DNA of 64,000 bases, from assembly GCF_003034915.1 (NCBI RefSeq), contig NZ_PZJX01000047.1, forward strand, positions 124,001-188,000, written 5' to 3'. Positions 10,131-18,033 of this stretch are shown piece by piece. Source of the stretch: Mesorhizobium helmanticense (lineage in GTDB: Bacteria; Pseudomonadota; Alphaproteobacteria; Rhizobiales; Rhizobiaceae). Under the pieces are notes generated by a model, which ran no database searches, was not told the DNA's origin, and saw only the letters and a program-made list of their open reading frames with translations. Position numbers and translations under genes: made by a program. Numbering within the stretch: position 1 is the first letter of the stretch; each line of letters starts with the position of its first letter.

Positions 10131-10366
10131 CTTCGTCATCCACGGGCGGAGTGACGCGAAGCGGAGCGCAGACCCGAGGATCCATGCCGTGACTTTTGCC
10201 TAAGAATGCAACGGAACAGGATAGTCGTTCGATGAGTCCATTTACCGCCGTTGGTGCATGGAACCTTGCTTCAGGACCGCCTACGTCTGTCATGAGTGGC
10301 ACGGCATGGATCCTCGGGTCTGCGCCGCGTCGCTGCGCTCCTTGCTTCGCCCTAGGATGACGAAGG
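10131..10366. repeat. palindromic intergenic element, family A copy 1
   Basis: The left arm (10131-10194) and right arm (about 10298-10366) are inverted copies: CTTCGTCATCC at one end and GGATGACGAAG at the other, with GGATCCATGCCGTG and CACGGCATGGATCC inside. About 100 bp of less conserved sequence lies between. Related copies are at 46516-46726 and 48981-49145. The element fills the gap between the convergent metallohydrolase and flavin monooxygenase genes. Confidence 0.8.
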
Positions 10367-10372
10367 CATAGG

Positions 10373-12163
10373 TCAGCTGCCGGAGTTACTCGGCGGCCCA
10401 TAAACCCGCGTTGCAATCCCCTCCATCCTCGCCTTGATCTGCAACGCCACATATTTCGAATAGAAGCGCGACAGCGCCAGATTGCCGCCGTGGAACCACA
10501 GCGCTTCCTGTGCCGTCGGCTTCCACATGTTGCGCAGCTCGCCTTGCCATGGTCCGGGGTCGCCCTTCACGCCCGAGCCGAGGCCCCAGCATGGGCCGAC
10601 CTTGTCGGCGACCTCGCGCGAGACGATTTGCGCCACGGTCTCGTTCATCGACTGGTAGCCGGTGCAGGCGACGATGGCGTCGGCCGCGAGTTCGGTGCCG
10701 TCGTCGAAAAGGATGCCGGTCGGCGTCAGCGCCTTGATGCCGACGCCGCTGCGCAGGCCGATCTTGCCGTCGATGATCAGGTCCGACGCTCCGACATCGA
10801 TGTAGTAGCCCGAACCGGTGCGGTAAGCCTTCATCAGCAGCCCGGTTTCGTCGTCGCCGAAATCGAGAGCAAAGCCGGAAGCGCGCAGACGATCATAGAA
10901 GGCCGCGTCGCGCTCCCTGATGATGTCGTAGAGCGCCCGCTGGCCTTGCGGCACCAGCGCGAACGGCGTCGAGGCGACGATCATGTCGGCCTTCTCGGTG
11001 GTGATGCCGCGCTCCAGCGCCTTTTCCGAGAAGATCTCGAAGCCGACTTCCATCAGCGTGTCCGACTTGACCACCGTGGTCGGCGAGCGCTGGATCATGG
11101 TCACCTCGCCGCCGCTCTCCCAGAGATCGACGCAGACATCATGTCCCGAGCTTGCCGCACCGATGACGGCAACGCGTCTGCCGCGGAATTTTTCGCCGCT
11201 GGCATATTGGCTCGAATGCAGCAGCTCGCCCTGGAAGGCATCGGCGCCTGGCAGGTCGATCCGCCTTGGCGGGCCATAGGCGCCGGTGGCGAAGACGATG
11301 TGCTTCGGCTTCAGCGTGATGCGCCGACCGACGCGATCGACGACGACCGTCCAGACTTTCTCTGCCTCGTCATAGCTGGCGCTGACGCACTTTGTTGCGA
11401 CCCAGTAATTGAGTTCCATGACGCGCGTGTACATTTCCAGCCAGTCGCCCATCTTGTCCTTGGGCGTGAACACCGGCCAGTTCTCCGGAAACGGAATGTA
11501 GGGCAGATGGTCGTACCAGACCGGATCGTGCAGCACGAGGGTGCGGTAGCGGTTGCGCCAGGAATCGCCGGGCCGCGCATTCATCTCGATGACGATGGCC
11601 GGCACGCCGAGCTGCCGGAGCCGGGCGCCCAGCATGATGCCGCCCTGGCCGCCGCCGATGACCAGGCAATAGGGCTGCTCGCCGGTGCCAAGGTCGCGCG
11701 TCTCGCGCGCCCTCGCCTCCGCCCAGGTTTCGCGGTCCGGATCGGCCTTGTGGCGGACACCTAGCGGCCGCGCCGGGCCCTTGCGCTCCTCAAAACCCTT
11801 GAGGTCGGTCATCGCGGTGAACAGCGTCCGGCAGCGTCCGTCGTTGAGGCGCATGATGCCCTGGCCCCAGGCTGACGCCGTCTCGAAGGTGAACCAGGCT
11901 TCTATCGTCCCTTCGTCGGCGCTGGCCTCGCCGCTGAGCTGCCATCCGGTCGGCCTGGCGACAGCCAGCGTGGCATCGAGCATCTCGCGGATCGCGGTGC
12001 GGCCTTCCATGGTCTTGATGTTCCAGGTGAAGGTCAGGAGATCGCGCCAGTAGCAGTCGTTGACGAACAGGTTGGTGACGGCGTCAACGTCGCCCGCTTC
12101 GAGCGCTTGGGCAAAGGAGGAAAGCCAGGTGCCGGCCTGTTTCGATGGTGCGATCTCGAGCAT
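10373..12163 (-). CDS. NTF2-like domain / flavin-containing monooxygenase
   Basis: A 596-residue NAD(P)/FAD-dependent oxidoreductase. Residues about 10-130 resemble an NTF2/SnoaL-like cone fold (ALEAGDVDAVTNLFVNDCYW). The FAD motif GGGQGG is at 170-175, the NADPH-side GAASSG at 335-340 and the ATG-type motif near 292 (FATGAYGPP). This two-part layout is known in bacterial monooxygenases related to plant YUCCA enzymes, and the substrate is unknown. Upstream of the ATG the minus strand carries AGGAAAG. It stands alone, convergent with the metallohydrolase and followed by repeat element A. Confidence 0.88.
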   Translation of the reverse strand: MLEIAPSKQAGTWLSSFAQALEAGDVDAVTNLFVNDCYWRDLLTFTWNIKTMEGRTAIREMLDATLAVARPTGWQLSGEASADEGTIEAWFTFETASAWGQGIMRLNDGRCRTLFTAMTDLKGFEERKGPARPLGVRHKADPDRETWAEARARETRDLGTGEQPYCLVIGGGQGGIMLGARLRQLGVPAIVIEMNARPGDSWRNRYRTLVLHDPVWYDHLPYIPFPENWPVFTPKDKMGDWLEMYTRVMELNYWVATKCVSASYDEAEKVWTVVVDRVGRRITLKPKHIVFATGAYGPPRRIDLPGADAFQGELLHSSQYASGEKFRGRRVAVIGAASSGHDVCVDLWESGGEVTMIQRSPTTVVKSDTLMEVGFEIFSEKALERGITTEKADMIVASTPFALVPQGQRALYDIIRERDAAFYDRLRASGFALDFGDDETGLLMKAYRTGSGYYIDVGASDLIIDGKIGLRSGVGIKALTPTGILFDDGTELAADAIVACTGYQSMNETVAQIVSREVADKVGPCWGLGSGVKGDPGPWQGELRNMWKPTAQEALWFHGGNLALSRFYSKYVALQIKARMEGIATRVYGPPSNSGS

Positions 12164-12237
12164 TTCTTTCCTTCTCTCTTCCCAAGCCGCCGAAAGTCGA
12201 CGCTAAACTTTTGTCGAGGCCAGCGCCGCCGTTCTGT

Positions 12238-12375
12238 CCTTCTCCCCTTGTGGGAGAAGGTGTCGCCGAAGGCGACGGATGAGGGGTGTTCCAGAGGACA
12301 CCAACGTCTCACTCCGTCCAACCATCCGTCTTGGCGCTGCGCGCCAATCCACCTTCTCCCACAAGGGGAGAAGGA
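12238..12375. repeat. palindromic intergenic element, family B copy 1
   Basis: The ends CTTCTCCCCTTGTGGGAGAA (from 12239) and its complement (ending about 12373) form an inverted repeat. Inner parts include GTCGCCGAAGGCGAC and TTGGCGCTGCGCGCCAA. A second copy in the opposite orientation is at 22946-23088. It sits between the monooxygenase start and the RpiR stop. Confidence 0.8.
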
Positions 12376-12392
12376 AAAGACGCTCCTCAGCC

Positions 12393-13343
12393 TCAATCCC
12401 CCAGCGGTTCCATTTCCTTGCCTGTCCTGTGGATCTGGGCGTTGTACTTGATGCGGCGGACTGTCTCGCGGGCCGAGCCGTCGAGCTTGTAGGCGCAAGC
12501 CACCGCCATCAGGTCGATCGCGGCCAGGAAGGCGAAGCGCGACGCCGTCGGCTTGAGCGTGTCGGGATATTCAGGCACCGCCACCGTCAGCCTGACGTCG
12601 CAGGCGCGCGCGAGATCGGTGTCGGGCGCGGTCACGCCGATCGCGTTGGCGCGGTAGTGCTTGGCGAGTTCGACGGCCTCGATCACTTCGCGCGTGCGCC
12701 CGGTGGCCGAGATGGCGATCACCAGATCGCCGGGCTTCAACGTCGAGGCGGTCATGCGCATCAGATAGGGGTCGCATTGGGCGCTGACGGTGATGCCATA
12801 GCGGAACAGCCGGTACTGGGTTTCCTGCGCCAGCGCCGACGAGGAGCCGCCGAGGCCGAATACGGTGACCTGGCGCGCCTTGGCGATCAGCTCGGCCGCC
12901 TTGACCAGCTGCGCCGGATCGAGCTGCCGCTCGGCCTCCTGCAGCGCCTGGCGCGCCTCGCCGAACACAGCATTCCAGAACGGCATGCCATTGTCGGCGC
13001 TGGCGGGCGGCGGCTTGCTCAGATAGAGCGCGCCGACGACGAGGCTCTGCGCCAGCTTCAGCTTGAAGTCGCGCACGCCGTCACAGCCGATGGCGCGGCA
13101 GAAGCGGGTCACGGTGGGTTCGCTGACGCCGGCCCGCTGGGCGAGTGCGGCGTTGGAAGCGTCGACCGCGTATCTGACGTCGTCGAGCACGACATCGGCG
13201 ACGCGCCGCTCCGCCGGACGCAGCTCGGCGTAGGAATCCTTGATCAGCGAGATGATGTCGGGGATGCGCCGGACATGGTCGTGTTCATCGGCAGCGCGCC
13301 CATCGGCATTGTCGTTTGAGCTCCGCCCATCAGCTTTAGTCAT
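12393..13343 (-). CDS. MurR/RpiR family transcriptional regulator
   Basis: A 316-residue regulator. An N-terminal RpiR helix-turn-helix (about 30-105) contains LAQRAGVSEPTVTRFCRAIG. A C-terminal SIS phosphosugar-binding domain (about 140-275) contains VFGLGGSSSALAQE and AISATGRTREVIE. The first 25 residues are a charged, low-complexity tail. It is divergent from the SsuBCA-like ABC operon, and its upstream gap holds a half-site that matches the inverted repeat at 6773-6814. It may therefore control its own promoter, the ABC operon and the SDR/ridA genes, sensing a sugar phosphate or related acid. Binding is inferred. Confidence 0.92.
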   Translation of the reverse strand: MTKADGRSSNDNADGRAADEHDHVRRIPDIISLIKDSYAELRPAERRVADVVLDDVRYAVDASNAALAQRAGVSEPTVTRFCRAIGCDGVRDFKLKLAQSLVVGALYLSKPPPASADNGMPFWNAVFGEARQALQEAERQLDPAQLVKAAELIAKARQVTVFGLGGSSSALAQETQYRLFRYGITVSAQCDPYLMRMTASTLKPGDLVIAISATGRTREVIEAVELAKHYRANAIGVTAPDTDLARACDVRLTVAVPEYPDTLKPTASRFAFLAAIDLMAVACAYKLDGSARETVRRIKYNAQIHRTGKEMEPLGD

Positions 13344-13682
13344 TGAGCCTTCCTGCCATTCGTGGAGCTGGAATCTCTACCATGTCTGCATGCCGTCATC
13401 ACGTCCGCAACGCGGGGCGTAAATACTGCGTTTGTCTCGCGTTGCCGCATCGCCTCGCGGTGCAACCACCCTGTGGACCGCAGGGGGCCGCTTTGAGAAA
13501 GTATGTAGGAAAGCAACATCCTTTTCAAGTGGCAGAAAGCACAATGAAAACAATACAATACTAAATGCACGCGCAAACTGCCGGGCTACGCTCCTGCTCT
13601 CCGCTTGACAGCAAAGTAGGATAGTTACAGACTGACTTCGCGGGATGACCCAGGGGCTCATCGCGCAATCTCCGAGGGGCGC
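13344..13682. promoter_or_regulatory. divergent promoter gap with RpiR half-site
   Basis: This 339-bp gap separates the divergent RpiR and ABC ATPase genes. No open reading frame in it looks coding. It is AT-richer than its flanks around 13495-13565. GTAGGAAAGCAACAT is at 13505-13519, and GCAGAAAGCACAAT follows at about 13532-13545 as a looser direct copy. CCGAGGGGCGC before the ATG at 13683 holds the ribosome site of the ABC operon. Confidence 0.5.
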
Positions 13683-14510
13683 ATGAACGCGGGCAGTGCA
13701 ACCACCCCGAAGCTTGGCGTGCAGGCCGCGACCAAGGTCTATCACACGGCCTCCGGCGACCTTCTGGCGCTGGACCGCTGCAGCCTCGACGTCCACGCCA
13801 ATGAAATCGTCTCGATCGTCGGCCCGTCCGGCTGCGGCAAGACCACGCTTTTGTGGTCGATGTCCGGGCTGCACCGGCTGACTAGCGGTGGTATCAAGCT
13901 CGACGGCAAGGAGATCACCGGTCCACATCCCGATATCGGCATCGTCTTCCAGGAAGCCAATCTCCTGCCCTGGCGCAATCTCGACGCCAACATCCATTTT
14001 CCCTTCGAGATCAAGGGCGAAAAGCCGGACCGCGCCTGGATCGCGCATCTCATCAACCGCGTCGGGCTCGACGGCTTCGGCGGCAAGTTCCCGCGCGAGC
14101 TGTCCGGCGGCATGCAGCAGCGCGCGGCGATCGTGCGGGCGCTGGCGCTGAAACCGTCGGTGCTGCTGATGGACGAGCCGTTCGGGGCGCTCGACAGTTT
14201 TACCCGCGAGGAGATGAACCGGCTCGTCGAGGAGATCTGGCTCGACACCAAGACCACCATCGTCTTCATCACCCACAGCATCGAGGAAGCGATCTTCCTC
14301 TCCGACCGGGTGGTGGTGCTGAGCGCGCGGCCGGGCCGCGTCGCCAGGGAATATCGCGTGCCGTTCGCGCGCCCGCGCTCGCTGGAGATCATGGCGACCA
14401 AGGAAGTCTTCGACCTCACCAACAAGATCAAGATGGATATTGTCGGGGCGCGCTCCCGGCCAAAGGCGCCGGACCGGCCCACAGCCGAAATCGTGAGGAT
14501 CAGGCCGTGA
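13683..14510 (+). CDS. ABC transporter ATP-binding protein (SsuB/TauB type)
   Basis: A 275-residue ATPase of the nitrate/sulfonate/taurine importer class. Walker A GPSGCGKTT is at residues 47-55, the signature LSGGMQQRAAI near 140 and Walker B LLMDEPFGALD near 160. A switch His follows (FITHS). It overlaps the permease start by four bases (GTGA) and opens a three-gene transporter set divergent from the RpiR regulator. Confidence 0.93.
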   Translation: MNAGSATTPKLGVQAATKVYHTASGDLLALDRCSLDVHANEIVSIVGPSGCGKTTLLWSMSGLHRLTSGGIKLDGKEITGPHPDIGIVFQEANLLPWRNLDANIHFPFEIKGEKPDRAWIAHLINRVGLDGFGGKFPRELSGGMQQRAAIVRALALKPSVLLMDEPFGALDSFTREEMNRLVEEIWLDTKTTIVFITHSIEEAIFLSDRVVVLSARPGRVAREYRVPFARPRSLEIMATKEVFDLTNKIKMDIVGARSRPKAPDRPTAEIVRIRP

Positions 14511-15367
14511 GCGGAGGCGACGCGATCCCGGAATTCTCCAAGACCAAGGCGGGTGCCAAGGCCGGCGATGGGCATGATGTCAGCCTGACCAATTTGTCGG
14601 CCTTCGCCAGCGGTCCCGGCATCAAGTCAGGCAAGGAGGTGGCGGCCATCCTCGCTGTCGCCGTGATCATCATCGGCGGCATCGAACTGGCGCTGCGCCT
14701 GTTCCACGTGCCGCTCTACATCATGCCGCCGCCGAGCTCGATCGCCTACGCTCTGTTCGACGAATTCCCGCTGATCGCGCCGCATCTCGGCTACACGCTG
14801 GTCGAGCTGATATCCGGCTTCACCATCGGCGCGGTCATTGGACTGGTGATGGCGGCGGTGATCACCCAGTTTCCTTTCGCCGAGAAGATCGTCGCGCCCT
14901 ACATATTGCTGCTGGTCACCACGCCGATGCTGGCGCTGGTGCCGCTTCTGATCCTGCGCTTCGGCTTCGGCTACACGCCGCGCATCATCGCGGTGGCGCT
15001 CGCCGCCGGTCCCATGGTGATGATCAACGCCGCGACAGGGTTCCGCCGCGTCGACAGCGCCAAGATCGCGCTGGCGCGCTCCTATGGCGCCAGCACCTTG
15101 CAGATCTTCTGGAAGATCCGCGCGCCGATGGCGCTGCCGATGATCCTGGTCGGGCTGATGATCGGCGCGATCTTCGGGCTGCTGACCGCGGTCGGGGCCG
15201 AAATGGTCGGCGGCGGCTTCGGTCTCGGCAACCGGCTGACCACCTATTCGTCGATGATCCAGATGCCGCAATTCTTCGCGGTGGTGCTGATCCTGTCGAC
15301 CCTCGGCATCCTGATCTACGTGCTGTTCTTCCTGATCGGCAAGAAATGGGCGAGCTGGGAGGCATAA
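14507..15367 (+). CDS. ABC transporter permease (SsuC type)
   Basis: A 286-residue inner-membrane permease that starts at GTG inside the ATPase stop (GTGA overlap). About six membrane segments begin near residue 45. An EAA-like loop near 180-200 (DSAKIALARSYGASTLQIFW) matches the BPD_transp_1 fold of taurine/nitrate importers. The first 40 residues are a cytosolic extension. Confidence 0.92.
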   Translation: MSGGDAIPEFSKTKAGAKAGDGHDVSLTNLSAFASGPGIKSGKEVAAILAVAVIIIGGIELALRLFHVPLYIMPPPSSIAYALFDEFPLIAPHLGYTLVELISGFTIGAVIGLVMAAVITQFPFAEKIVAPYILLLVTTPMLALVPLLILRFGFGYTPRIIAVALAAGPMVMINAATGFRRVDSAKIALARSYGASTLQIFWKIRAPMALPMILVGLMIGAIFGLLTAVGAEMVGGGFGLGNRLTTYSSMIQMPQFFAVVLILSTLGILIYVLFFLIGKKWASWEA

Positions 15368-15438
15368 CAGCAAACAGGTGAGCCGCCCGGGAGGCGGGCG
15401 CAGGGCAAAACGAGCAATCAACAAAAAAGGGGAATGCC

Positions 15439-16605
15439 ATGACCAAAGAAAATTCAATCAGCCATAGCGCGGGGATCTCCCGCCGCACTTTCCTGCAGGT
15501 GACTGGCGCCGGTTTGGTGACGGCGACGGCGCTTGGTGTTTCCGGCCTCAGGGCCAAGGCCGAGGCCTATGGAAAGTTCACCTGGATATCGCCGCGCGGC
15601 ACGCTCGAAGTGCTCGACGACTATCCCTATTGGGCCGCGAAGAAAGCCGGCTATTTCGGCGACCTCGACACCGACATGCAGCCGGGGCCGTCGGACGGCA
15701 CGGCGACAGTGAAGTTCGTCGATGTCGGCCAGGCCGATATGGGCTTTCCCTCGCCTGGCGTGTTCTCCTTCGCCATCCAGAACGGCATGAAGCTGAAATC
15801 CGTGTTCCACATGGGCGCACGCGACACGTTCAGCATGGCCTTCCGCAAGGGCGAGGGCACGAACGACCTGAAGACGCTCGAAGGCAAGACCATCCTGCTC
15901 GGCTCCGCCGCCTGGCAGTCGATCACCGATCCGCTGCTGGCGGCGCAAGGCGTCGACATCAAGAAGGTGAAATATGTCGAGGCCGGCTGGCCGACCTGGG
16001 GCACAGCACTGGCCGGCGGCCAGGGCGATGCCGCCTTGTCGTGGGAAGGGCTGCGCGCCGAATGGATCGCCAAGGGCCTCGACTTCGAATATTGGCTCGG
16101 CGTGCAGAACTCGAAGCTGCCGGCCAACACATTCGTCGTGCGCACCGCCGATCTCGAGGACCCGGACCGCAAGGCGTTCCTGGAGAAATATCTGCGTGGC
16201 TGGGCGATGGGGCTGGAGTTCGGCTACCAGAATCCGCGCGCCGCCGTCGAAGCGGTGTTCGAGCAGTTTCCGACGCTGGCCAAGAATCTCGGACCCGAAC
16301 TCGGCACCACCTCGATTCTGCAGCAGATCAACGTCTTCCGCGGCGACATGGACAAGCGCGGCGGCTGGGGTTCGCACGACATGGCAAGCTGGCAGGGCTT
16401 CTTCGACGAGATCCACAAGATCGGCCAGATCACCAATCCGGTGAAGGCGGAGGATGTCTGCACCAACGATTTGATCGGCCCGGCCAACGATTTCGACAAG
16501 GCCAAGGTCAAGGCCGATGCCGATGGCTACAAGCTGTCGGAAGGCTTTGCCGCGCTCGACGTCGAGAAGATCAAGGCGCATCTGTTCGACTCGGCAGTGA
16601 AGTAG
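15439..16605 (+). CDS. ABC substrate-binding protein (NMT1/SsuA-like)
   Basis: A 388-residue periplasmic binding protein with a twin-arginine leader (SRRTFLQVTGAG from residue 14) and probable cleavage near residue 38. The body resembles the NMT1/THI5-like nitrate-sulfonate-bicarbonate group (YWAAKKAGYFGDLD and the VDVGQADMGFPSPGV segment). A GGGG lies upstream of the ATG. It completes the importer. A 10-bp-stem hairpin after its stop may protect the SBP mRNA end. The ligand is unknown; the downstream dehydrogenase suggests a sugar or polyol. Confidence 0.9.
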   Translation: MTKENSISHSAGISRRTFLQVTGAGLVTATALGVSGLRAKAEAYGKFTWISPRGTLEVLDDYPYWAAKKAGYFGDLDTDMQPGPSDGTATVKFVDVGQADMGFPSPGVFSFAIQNGMKLKSVFHMGARDTFSMAFRKGEGTNDLKTLEGKTILLGSAAWQSITDPLLAAQGVDIKKVKYVEAGWPTWGTALAGGQGDAALSWEGLRAEWIAKGLDFEYWLGVQNSKLPANTFVVRTADLEDPDRKAFLEKYLRGWAMGLEFGYQNPRAAVEAVFEQFPTLAKNLGPELGTTSILQQINVFRGDMDKRGGWGSHDMASWQGFFDEIHKIGQITNPVKAEDVCTNDLIGPANDFDKAKVKADADGYKLSEGFAALDVEKIKAHLFDSAVK

Positions 16606-16623
16606 GACGCCGGCAAACGATCG

Positions 16624-16650
16624 GCGGGCGGCGAACGGATCGCCGCCCGC
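16624..16650 (+). promoter_or_regulatory. strong hairpin after the SBP gene
   Basis: GCGGGCGGCG (16624-16633) pairs with CGCCGCCCGC (16641-16650) around a 7-base loop. There is no T-run, only AATTATT. Such hairpins behind SBP genes often raise the SBP share of operon mRNA or attenuate read-through; that role is inferred here. Confidence 0.5.
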
Positions 16651-16679
16651 AATTATTCAATAACATGCGGGAGGTGGCA

Positions 16680-17771
16680 TTGGCCGACAAGGTAAAAGTG
16701 CTGGTGGTTGGGCTGGGCAATATGGGCGCGTCGCATGCCAGCGCCTATCATCGCTCCGATGGCTTCGAGATCGTCGGCATCATGAGCCGCTCGATCAAGA
16801 GCAACAAGAAGATCCCGGCCGAACTCGCCGGTTATCCGCTCTACGAGGATTTCGACCAGGCGCTGAAGGAGACGAAGCCTGATGCCGTCTCCATCAACAG
16901 CTGGCCGAATACGCACGCCGAGTATGCGCTGAAGGCGATCGCCGCCAACTGCCATGTGTTCATGGAAAAGCCGCTCGCCACCAATATCGAGGATGCCGAA
17001 AAGGTGGTCGCCGCGGCGCGGGCGAAAAACCGCAAGCTGGTGCTCGGCTATATCCTGCGTGTCCATCCCTCCTGGATCAAGTTCATCGAGGTCGGCAAGA
17101 CGCTCGGCAAGCCGCTGGTCATGCGGCTCAACCTCAACCAGCAGAGCAGCGGCAGCGCCTGGCATTGGCACAAGAACCTGATCGATTCGCTGATCCCGAT
17201 CGTCGATTGCGGCGTGCACTATGTCGATGTGATGTGCCAGCTGACCGGCGCCAGGCCGGTGCGCGTGCATGGCATCGGCGCCAAACTATGGGCGGAAGCC
17301 GACAAGCAGAATTACGGCCATCTGCATGTCACCTTCGATGACGGTTCGGTCGGCTGGTACGAAGCGGGCTGGGGCCCGATGATGAGCGAGACGGCCTATT
17401 TCGTGAAGGACGTGGTCGGTCCGAAGGGTGCTGTCTCGATCGTCGCCGGCCAGGCGGCAAGCAGCGCGGCCGAGGCGGCCGAGGTCTCGAACTCCGCCGA
17501 TATCGATCGCCACACCAAGACCGATGCGCTGAAGATCCACTATGCCGAGGTCGACGGCGACAAGAATTTCAAGAAGCCGGACGAGATCGTCAGCATGGAG
17601 GACGAGCCCGGCCACCAGGAGCTCTGCGATCGCGAGCAAGCGTTCTTCCTGCGCGCCATCCGCGAGGATCTCGATCTCACCGAGCAGATGGATGCCGCGG
17701 TCAACAGCCTGCGCATCGTGCTCGCCGCCGAGCAGAGCATCGAAGAGGGGCAGACTGTGGAGTTGGCGTGA
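16680..17771 (+). CDS. Gfo/Idh/MocA family oxidoreductase (TTG start)
   Basis: A 363-residue NAD(P)-dependent sugar or polyol dehydrogenase. The Rossmann motif VGLGNMGASHA lies near residues 10-20, EKPLAT near 95-100 and the probable catalytic His in CGVHYVDVM. The start is placed at TTG 16680 because GGGAGG at 16669-16674 is five bases upstream. The in-frame ATG at 16665 has no ribosome site. It follows the SsuABC-like operon by about 75 bp and is probably co-transcribed; it may act on the imported compound. Confidence 0.88.
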   Translation: MADKVKVLVVGLGNMGASHASAYHRSDGFEIVGIMSRSIKSNKKIPAELAGYPLYEDFDQALKETKPDAVSINSWPNTHAEYALKAIAANCHVFMEKPLATNIEDAEKVVAAARAKNRKLVLGYILRVHPSWIKFIEVGKTLGKPLVMRLNLNQQSSGSAWHWHKNLIDSLIPIVDCGVHYVDVMCQLTGARPVRVHGIGAKLWAEADKQNYGHLHVTFDDGSVGWYEAGWGPMMSETAYFVKDVVGPKGAVSIVAGQAASSAAEAAEVSNSADIDRHTKTDALKIHYAEVDGDKNFKKPDEIVSMEDEPGHQELCDREQAFFLRAIREDLDLTEQMDAAVNSLRIVLAAEQSIEEGQTVELA

Positions 17772-17813
17772 GGTCGGTTTGCCAAGGTTTGAGGCCGGAA
17801 CGGCGTGAAGGCT

Positions 17814-17999
17814 TAATCTCCCCCCTTGCGGGGGAGATGCCCGGCAGGGCAGAGGGGGGTGCTGTCCCTCCGACTTGCCGAACAATCGGCACCATCTCGT
17901 CAGGCCAGTTGCCGGTTTGGGATGGGTTAAGTCGAAGGTTGGCGATCCTTCCCACCCCCCTCTGTCCTGCCGGACATCTCCCCCGCAAGGGGGGAGATC
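17814..17999. repeat. palindromic intergenic element, family C copy 1
   Basis: ATCTCCCCCCTTGCGGGGGA near 17815-17836 and its inverted counterpart ending near 17999 bound the element, with GATGCCCGGCAGGGCAGAGG just inside one end and its complement inside the other. It fills the gap between two convergent genes. Copy 2 is at 32236-32414. Confidence 0.8.
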
Positions 18000-18033
18000 A
18001 GCTGTCTGTTCTGCTTTCGCCAACCTTCTAGTG

